Positions 58,931 through 64,000 of a DNA stretch of 64,000 nt are shown one piece after another; positions within the stretch are counted from its first letter, which is position 1, and every line of letters starts with the position of its first letter. The position numbers were made by a program, and so were the translations under genes. The DNA lies in contig NZ_KI421479.1 in the NCBI RefSeq assembly GCF_000472925.1, positions 299,719-363,718 on the forward strand, written 5' to 3'. This DNA comes from Bradyrhizobium sp. Ec3.3. GTDB taxonomy: Bacteria > Pseudomonadota > Alphaproteobacteria > Rhizobiales > Xanthobacteraceae. The notes beneath the pieces were generated by a model. The model saw only the letters and a list, made by a program, of their open reading frames with translations. It was not told the origin of the DNA and made no database searches.

Positions 58931-60544
58931 ATGAGCGTCGGCGCGTCCCGCTGGCGGACTGAAGATGGTCCGCGCTACGGCCTACGCGACCTCTTTACGC
59001 CGCTTGAGGCGCTGCTCGTATCCGGCGGAGATCAGCGGCTGGCGATAGATCCCGTCACCCGCCTGAGCGACTACGGTTGCGCGCCGGAGCCCACGCCCGA
59101 GATCTGGAATTTCGCTTCTTCGACAGCATCGTCGATCTCCGAACGCGCCTATCACCGGGCGGCGCTGGCGCGCGAAGAGCTGGTGCACAAAACGTTGTTC
59201 GACGAGGTCGAGGTCGCATTCGATGCGCGTAATGAAGACATGCGCGACGAGTTGCGCAGCCACCTGCAGCTCGCCCCGCGCGTCGATATCGTGTTCTCGC
59301 CCTCCGGCACCGATTCCCAGCTCCACGCGCTGTTCCTGGCCCGCGCCACGCTCGGCGCGCCGCCGGTGACGATCGTTGTCGGCTCCGATCAGACGGGAAG
59401 CGGAACCGTCTATACCGCGCGCGGGCGTCACTTCAGCACCAGAACGGCGAGCGGATTCGCAGTTCGCAAGGATGGTGCGATCGCGGACCTGGGCTGTGAC
59501 AGCATCGCGCTGCCGCTTCTTGATGCCGCCGCGGATCTCGGACCGCGACCCGACGCGGACTCTGCCGTGCTTCGAGCGATCGAGACCACGATCGGGCAGG
59601 GCAAACGCGTGCTGCTGCAGATCATGGATTCTTCGAAGCTCGGCTGGCGCGCGCCGAGCGAAGCCTGTCTCGACGAGATCGCCAGGCGCTGGCCCGGCAA
59701 GGTCCAGATCGTCGTTGATGCCTGCCAGATGCGGCTCGGTCTAAAGCGGCTGCGCTCCTACCTCGACCGCGGCTATATGGTGCTGATCACGGGGTCGAAA
59801 TTCTTCGGCGGTCCCGCCTTCAGCGGCGCGTTGCTGGTCCCGAAGGGATTGTCGCGCAGGGTCGACCGGGGCGTCGACGCGGCGCCCGGCTTCTCCGACT
59901 ATGCCAGCCGCAGCGATTGGCCGATGGGCTGGGCCGCGCTGCGCTCACGCTTCGACAGCCGGCCGAATTTCGGGCAGTGGCTGCGCTGGGAGGCGGCGCT
60001 CGAGGAGATCGGCGGCTACTATGCCGTGCCGAGTCCGTTCCGCGCGAAAGCCCTTGGCGAGCTCAGGGCCGGCATCGAGAGCATGATCGCGTTGACGCCG
60101 TCGCTCGGCGCGATCCGATCGGATGCGGGACATGCCGGAGTCGATGACGAGGAGTTCACCCATCCAACGGTGTTTCCCTTCACGCTCAACCGTCACGGCA
60201 AGCTGGCCGCGATCGCCGACTACAACGCGCTCTATCGCACGTTGGCGCGCGACATGAACGACGAGATCAAGGGTAGCGCGATGGACCGGCAGGTCGCCGC
60301 GCAACGCTGCCTCATCGGCCAGCCGGTTCGGCTGGAGCGACCGGACGGCGCAGTCTCCTGCGTGCTCCGCCTGTGCGTCGGCGCGCAACTGGTGACTGAA
60401 GCCTGGTCGGCGGACGCTGGAGATGCGCAACGGAATCTGCGGCGCATTCTCGACCGTATCGCCCATGTGCTGGTCAAGATCGAGCTGTTGCTCAACCGCG
60501 CCGACACCGCGGCACCTTTCATTCTGTCTGCGTCCGGAGCGTGA
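58931..60544 (+). CDS. Fold-type I PLP-dependent enzyme of unknown reaction
   Basis: 537 residues. SPSGTDSQLHALFLARATLG (~123-142) fits the phosphate-binding Ser-Gly-Thr of class V aminotransferase-like folds. VVDACQMRLG supplies D263 and Q266, and the Schiff-base lysine is K290 in ITGSKFFGGPAFSGALLVP. The overall fold resembles cysteine desulfurase/kynureninase-like enzymes, but I cannot assign a subfamily. An unusual extended C-terminal domain (~400-537) is present. It is the first of three coupled genes: its stop codon is one base from the ATP-grasp start. It may act as an aminotransferase, lyase or desulfurase in making a small molecule. Confidence 0.82.
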   Translation: MSVGASRWRTEDGPRYGLRDLFTPLEALLVSGGDQRLAIDPVTRLSDYGCAPEPTPEIWNFASSTASSISERAYHRAALAREELVHKTLFDEVEVAFDARNEDMRDELRSHLQLAPRVDIVFSPSGTDSQLHALFLARATLGAPPVTIVVGSDQTGSGTVYTARGRHFSTRTASGFAVRKDGAIADLGCDSIALPLLDAAADLGPRPDADSAVLRAIETTIGQGKRVLLQIMDSSKLGWRAPSEACLDEIARRWPGKVQIVVDACQMRLGLKRLRSYLDRGYMVLITGSKFFGGPAFSGALLVPKGLSRRVDRGVDAAPGFSDYASRSDWPMGWAALRSRFDSRPNFGQWLRWEAALEEIGGYYAVPSPFRAKALGELRAGIESMIALTPSLGAIRSDAGHAGVDDEEFTHPTVFPFTLNRHGKLAAIADYNALYRTLARDMNDEIKGSAMDRQVAAQRCLIGQPVRLERPDGAVSCVLRLCVGAQLVTEAWSADAGDAQRNLRRILDRIAHVLVKIELLLNRADTAAPFILSASGA

Positions 60545-60545
60545 C

Positions 60546-61796
60546 ATGCAGCATCGTGCGTCTCAACCGATCGGCCTCACCGTGCCGCAATATGCCGACC
60601 GTATCGGCTTTGCGCGCTTGACGCATCAGGCCTTCGATGGCGTCGATCTGCGTCCCTTGCGCGACCGGTTCGTCGCCAAGATTGCGGAAGGAACGGTGCA
60701 GGCAGGCGAGGTGCTCGATCTGTCGCTGATCACTCAGCTCCTTGGCGACAAGAAGACGGGGCTTGCGATGCAGGCGGAGGTGCTCGCCTTCCATCAGCTG
60801 TTTCGCTCGCCCTGCGCCGTTGCAAAGCCCGCGCTACGCGTGCTCGCGCTTGCTGCAGCTATCGACATGGGCGGCAATACCCCGATCGAATTCCTGCTCG
60901 AGAGCTCGGACATCGAGCTGTTGACGCTCTACGTCGTCAAGGGCGTCGGCCTGCCGGAGCCGCTGCCGGATCACGACGTCGCCATCGTCGTCGCATCCGA
61001 TTCCGAGGAGTGCCGCGAGGCGCTCGCGGCGATCGACGATGCTGCATCGCGCTGGCCGCGGCCGCTGCTAAACCGTCCGGACCGCATCGCCAACCTCGAT
61101 CGCGACAAGCTGCATCGGCTGCTCGCCGGCGCGGCAGGCCTCGACATCCCCGCGACGGTCTGCGCGACGCGCGCGCAATTGTCGGATCTGTCGCAAGCGC
61201 GGATCCGGTGCGAGGACATCACGAGCGAGTTGCACTTCCCGATGATCGTGCGGCCGCGCGGCACGCATGCGGGCGTGGGACTCGCGAAGATCGACGATGC
61301 CGCGGCGCTGGCGGATTATCTGCCCGGGCGGCAGGAGCAGCAATTCTTCGTCGCGCGCTTCGTCGACTATTCCAGTGCCGACGGATTGTTCCGCAAATAT
61401 CGTCTCGCCATCGTCGACGGCCGGCCCTACGCATGCCACATGGCGATCGCCGACCGTTGGGACATCTGGTACCTCAACGCCTACATGGCATTCAGCGAAG
61501 AGAAGCGCGCGGAGGAAGCCGTCTTCATGCGCGACTTCGATACTGCCTTCGCGAGCCGTCATCGTGCTGCGCTCGACGAGATGATCGCTCGCGTCGGACT
61601 CGACTATTTCACAATCGATTGTGCCGAGAACAGACGCGGCGAGCTTCTGATCTTCGAGGCTGACAACACGGCCGTGGTGCACAACATGGATTCGCCGGAC
61701 TTGTTTCCGTACAAGCAGCCGCAGATGCACAAGATCTTTGCCGCGTTCACGGCGATGCTGTCGCGACATGCGAGGGCGGACGGGAGCGTGGCATGA
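60546..61796 (+). CDS. ATP-grasp ligase (RimK/glutathione-synthetase-like)
   Basis: 416 residues. A helical N-terminal half (~1-165) precedes an ATP-grasp domain. LHFPMIVRPRGTHAGVGLAK is the nucleotide-binding lysine/glycine loop position (with R-P-R-G in place of K-P), FFVARFVDYSSADGLFRKYR follows, and CAENRRGELLIFEADNTAVV carries the metal-binding acidic/Asn residues. ATP-grasp enzymes join a carboxylate to an amine via acyl phosphate. It lies between a PLP enzyme and a PLP decarboxylase; its ATGA overlaps the latter. The product is unknown; an amide built from an amino acid or amine is an inference. Confidence 0.85.
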   Translation: MQHRASQPIGLTVPQYADRIGFARLTHQAFDGVDLRPLRDRFVAKIAEGTVQAGEVLDLSLITQLLGDKKTGLAMQAEVLAFHQLFRSPCAVAKPALRVLALAAAIDMGGNTPIEFLLESSDIELLTLYVVKGVGLPEPLPDHDVAIVVASDSEECREALAAIDDAASRWPRPLLNRPDRIANLDRDKLHRLLAGAAGLDIPATVCATRAQLSDLSQARIRCEDITSELHFPMIVRPRGTHAGVGLAKIDDAAALADYLPGRQEQQFFVARFVDYSSADGLFRKYRLAIVDGRPYACHMAIADRWDIWYLNAYMAFSEEKRAEEAVFMRDFDTAFASRHRAALDEMIARVGLDYFTIDCAENRRGELLIFEADNTAVVHNMDSPDLFPYKQPQMHKIFAAFTAMLSRHARADGSVA

Positions 61797-63301
61797 ACGA
61801 GATCGTTCGGGGCGATATCCAGAGCGCGCTTGCAGGGACTTCGCTCGATCCGCAGGATTGGAACGCGTTTCGCGCGCTCGCCCACCGCATGCTGGGCGAG
61901 ACGATCGATTCGATAGCCAATGTGCGCGAGCGGGCGGTGTGGCAGCCTGCGCCGGACAGCGTTCGCGCGCAATTGAAAGCGGATGTGCCGCGCGGGGCAG
62001 CCGATCTCGGCGATGTCTATCGCGAGTTCTCCGACGTGATCGCGCCTTACGCGACCGGCAACGTCCATCCCGGTTTCATGGGGTGGGTGCATGGCGGCGG
62101 CACCGCGGTGGGCATGCTCGCGGAGATGCTGGCGGCCGGGCTCAACGCCAATCTCGGTGGCCGCGATCACATGCCGATCGAGGTCGAGCGGCAGATCACC
62201 GCATGGATGCGCGAGCTGTTCGGCTTCCCGCAAGATGCGAGCGGCATCTTCGTCACGGGAACGTCGATGGCGAACCTGATGGCGGTGCTGGTGGCGCGCA
62301 CGAACACGCTGGGCACGCTTGCGCGTCAGCACGGCATCGGCAATGACGGTGCGCTGCTCACGGCCTACACGTCGAAGGCGGCACATGGCTGCATCGCGAA
62401 GGCGATGGACATCGCGGGGCTCGGCACCGATGCGCTGCGCCAGATCGATGTCGATGCCGAGCATCGCATCGACATCGCTGCACTGCGCGCGCAGATCGCC
62501 GTTGATCGCGAGGTTGGCTTCAGGCCGTTCCTCGTCGTTGCGTCGGCCGGCACCGTCGATATCGGCGCCATCGATGATCTCGCCGATCTCGCCCGATTGT
62601 GCCGCGAGGAGGGGATCTGGTTTCACGTCGACGGTGCGTTTGGTGCGCTCGCGATTCTTTCACCTGAACTTGCGCCGCGCCTTGCCGGCATCGAGCTTGC
62701 GGATTCCATCGCGCTCGATTTCCACAAATGGGGGCAGGTGCCCTATGACGCCGGCTTCCTGATGGTCCGCGACGGTGACAAGCATCGGCAGGCCTTTGCG
62801 CAGCCTGCGGCCTACCTGCGGCGCGAGGCGAGGGGGTTGGCGGCGGGCTCGCACTGGCCGTGTGATTTCGGGCCCGATCTGTCGCGCGGCTTCCGCGCGC
62901 TGAAGACCTGGTTCACGCTGAAGACCTTCGGCACTGACAGGCTGGGCGCCATGATCGCGCGCACCTGCGCGCTCGCCAAATATCTCGAGACGCGCATTCT
63001 CGCCGAGCCGCGGCTCGAACTGCTGGCGCCGGTCAACCTCAACATCGTCTGCTTCCGTTATCGCGCGACCGATGCCGACGAGATCAATCGCGAGATCGTC
63101 GCTGATATCCAGGAGTCCGGGATCGCGGTACCGTCGAGCACGACGATCGACGGCAACCTCGCGATCCGTGCGGCGGTCGTCAATCACCGCACGGACACGA
63201 TGGACATCGATGCGCTGGTCGCCGCGGTGCTGGATTTCGGCGCGCGGCGCTCGGGCGACGGCCTGATCGAGATCGACGCACCGCCGCTTGCGGCGCAGTA
63301 A
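61793..63301 (+). CDS. Group II PLP-dependent amino acid decarboxylase
   Basis: 502 residues, family of aromatic-L-amino-acid/tyrosine/glutamate decarboxylases. NVHPGFMGWVHGGGT and VTGTSMANLMAVLVAR form the substrate/PLP phosphate region, WFHVDGAFGALAIL supplies the PLP Asp, and ALDFHKWGQVPYDAGF supplies the Schiff-base lysine K312. It overlaps the ATP-grasp gene by four bases (ATGA) and is followed by a strong terminator, so it ends the operon. The substrate cannot be read from the sequence; an aromatic or small amino acid is plausible. It would supply an amine to the ATP-grasp ligase or process its product. Confidence 0.9.
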   Translation: MNEIVRGDIQSALAGTSLDPQDWNAFRALAHRMLGETIDSIANVRERAVWQPAPDSVRAQLKADVPRGAADLGDVYREFSDVIAPYATGNVHPGFMGWVHGGGTAVGMLAEMLAAGLNANLGGRDHMPIEVERQITAWMRELFGFPQDASGIFVTGTSMANLMAVLVARTNTLGTLARQHGIGNDGALLTAYTSKAAHGCIAKAMDIAGLGTDALRQIDVDAEHRIDIAALRAQIAVDREVGFRPFLVVASAGTVDIGAIDDLADLARLCREEGIWFHVDGAFGALAILSPELAPRLAGIELADSIALDFHKWGQVPYDAGFLMVRDGDKHRQAFAQPAAYLRREARGLAAGSHWPCDFGPDLSRGFRALKTWFTLKTFGTDRLGAMIARTCALAKYLETRILAEPRLELLAPVNLNIVCFRYRATDADEINREIVADIQESGIAVPSSTTIDGNLAIRAAVVNHRTDTMDIDALVAAVLDFGARRSGDGLIEIDAPPLAAQ

Positions 63302-63325
63302 TCTCTTGCACGATCTGAAATGAAG

Positions 63326-63361
63326 TCGGCCCCGGAGACGATCCGGGGCCGATCTCGTTTT
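63326..63361 (+). terminator. Rho-independent terminator of the PLP/ATP-grasp operon
   Basis: GGCCCCGGA and TCCGGGGCC form a perfect 9-bp stem with loop GACGA, followed by GATCTCGTTTT, 25-60 bp after the decarboxylase stop codon. Confidence 0.8.
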
Positions 63362-63396
63362 GTGCAGAGAGTGCACGCCGATCAGGAGACAAGTGC

Positions 63397-63591
63397 TCAG
63401 GCCGCGGAGCTGACATTGCCGTTGGGGCGCATTGTTTCGTATTGCTTCCGCAGCTTCGCTTCACAGGTGATGCGTTCGTGTGGTGTGAGCTCGACTTTTG
63501 AGGGGCGTGCCTGTTCTCCATCAACGCTTCGGTAACGAGCGACTGTCGGGCTCCGCGCGAAGATGGCTGCCGGCTGCGGCATGCGAGCCAT
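63397..63591 (-). CDS. Possible small hypothetical protein (64 aa)
   Basis: Open frame MARMPQPAAIFARSPTVARY, ... VELTPHERITCEAKLRKQYE ending MRPNGNVSSAA. The charged helical C-terminus and the position between a terminator and the flagellin gene make it plausible, but no family is recognised and no good ribosome-binding site is seen. It lies within the 529-bp gap before the flagellin gene; the rest of that gap holds no other gene I can support. Confidence 0.3.
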   Translation of the reverse strand: MARMPQPAAIFARSPTVARYRSVDGEQARPSKVELTPHERITCEAKLRKQYETMRPNGNVSSAA

Positions 63592-63830
63592 TGCTTCTGC
63601 AACATGTTCGTTGCTTGTTAACCACGATGACTGGCGCGATCTGCGATCGCCTTCGATCGCAGCAGGTGTTTCCGAGCGATCTTCACCCTTCTTAAAGCAT
63701 GAGCTTCGAAGCCCGCCGGTATCCGGGGCATCCTACCGGTCAGATTCAGTTTTCGTTGATCAGTTGCTTCGTAGCGTCGGTGTACTCGGCCAAGAAGGCC
63801 GAAGTTGCGTAACGCCAGAAAGGTTGTTTC

Positions 63831-64000
63831 ATGTCTCTCTCCAATATCACTCTGTCCGCCGCAGTCCGCCAGAACCTGCTCTCGCTGCAGGGCACCGCTG
63901 ACCTGCTCGCGACCACGCAGGGCCGCCTTGCCAGCGGCAAGAAGGTCAACAGCGCGCTCGACAACCCGACCAACTTCTTCACCGCCGCCGGCCTCGATGC
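63831..64000 (+). CDS. fliC: Flagellin (3' end beyond window)
   Basis: The first 56 residues of a flagellin are present: MSLSNITLSAAVRQNLLSLQ, GTADLLATTQGRLASGKKVN, SALDNPTNFFTAAGLD. The ATG at 63831 follows AGAAAGG. The ~240 bp directly upstream (63592-63830) is probably promoter and untranslated leader; I could not find a sigma54 -24/-12 match with correct spacing there. The sequence resembles the flagellins of the thick subpolar flagellum of Bradyrhizobium; assignment to that system rather than the lateral one is tentative. Confidence 0.93.
   Translation, partial: MSLSNITLSAAVRQNLLSLQGTADLLATTQGRLASGKKVNSALDNPTNFFTAAGLD

Noticed and set aside
63180..63605. Minus-strand frame overlapping the decarboxylase 3' end and the intergenic gap
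   Set aside because: It is antisense to a well-supported enzyme and crosses its terminator; the translation is low complexity.
63600..63830. Search for a sigma54 promoter before the flagellin gene
   Set aside because: Several TGGC and TTGC elements occur (for example near 63565, 63631 and 63800), but none has the required GG-N10-GC spacing.

Overview
The window looks like a chromosomal segment of a Bradyrhizobium-type alphaproteobacterium (Nitrobacteraceae, Rhizobiales). The evidence is high GC with matching codon use, a growth-pole-ring-type giant coiled-coil protein, a TrxR-like ferredoxin reductase, CtrA-type TTAA-N7-TTAA boxes, a sigma54 flagellar promoter, and several palindromic intergenic repeat families that I associate with bradyrhizobia. 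I see no tRNA, rRNA, CRISPR array, insertion sequence or prophage.

Layout. 1-4.1 kb: a partial crystallin-J1-like gene, a conserved acidic protein, an MFS transporter and a dipeptide epimerase. 4.2-7.1 kb: an mlaE-mlaF-mlaD lipid-transport operon, followed by a frameshifted DUF4279 gene. 7.6-14 kb: a 1875-residue membrane-anchored coiled-coil protein (GPR/RgsE-like), divergent from a small Hpt protein, with CtrA-type boxes between them. 14-20 kb: ferredoxin, thioesterase, ferredoxin reductase, small secreted proteins, an AraC relic and a CYTH-CHAD protein, with several palindromic repeats. 20.2-28.2 kb: a one-strand locus for aldarate catabolism (galactarate dehydratase, ketoglutarate semialdehyde dehydrogenase, glucarate dehydratase, KDG dehydratase, LysR regulator, MFS permease) that takes glucarate and galactarate to 2-oxoglutarate.

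28.5-37.3 kb: an AraC regulator divergent from a tightly coupled branched-chain-type ABC transporter operon. The second permease (LivM-like) carries a C-terminal domain resembling the small subunit of N,N-dimethylformamidase, and the next gene encodes the large subunit. This looks like a combined uptake-and-hydrolysis system for an amide. A well-placed internal ribosome-binding site precedes an in-frame ATG at the start of the small-subunit domain.

37.3-52.9 kb: a secreted SGNH hydrolase, a YbhN-type membrane protein, a DUF892 stress protein with an EcfG-type promoter, a DHA2 MFS exporter, an MHYT-PAS-GGDEF-EAL protein, small membrane proteins, a MocR regulator, a DUF1127 protein, UspA, SixA, an FAD oxidoreductase and an exported MsrB.

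53-64 kb: flagellar genes flgE, flgK and flgL and the start of a flagellin gene. Between flgL and the flagellin gene is a three-gene cassette (fold-type-I PLP enzyme, ATP-grasp ligase, group II PLP decarboxylase) with overlapping or abutting genes and a CtrA-type box upstream. Its product is unknown. This cassette and the permease-amidase fusion operon are the two strongest candidates for undescribed systems.
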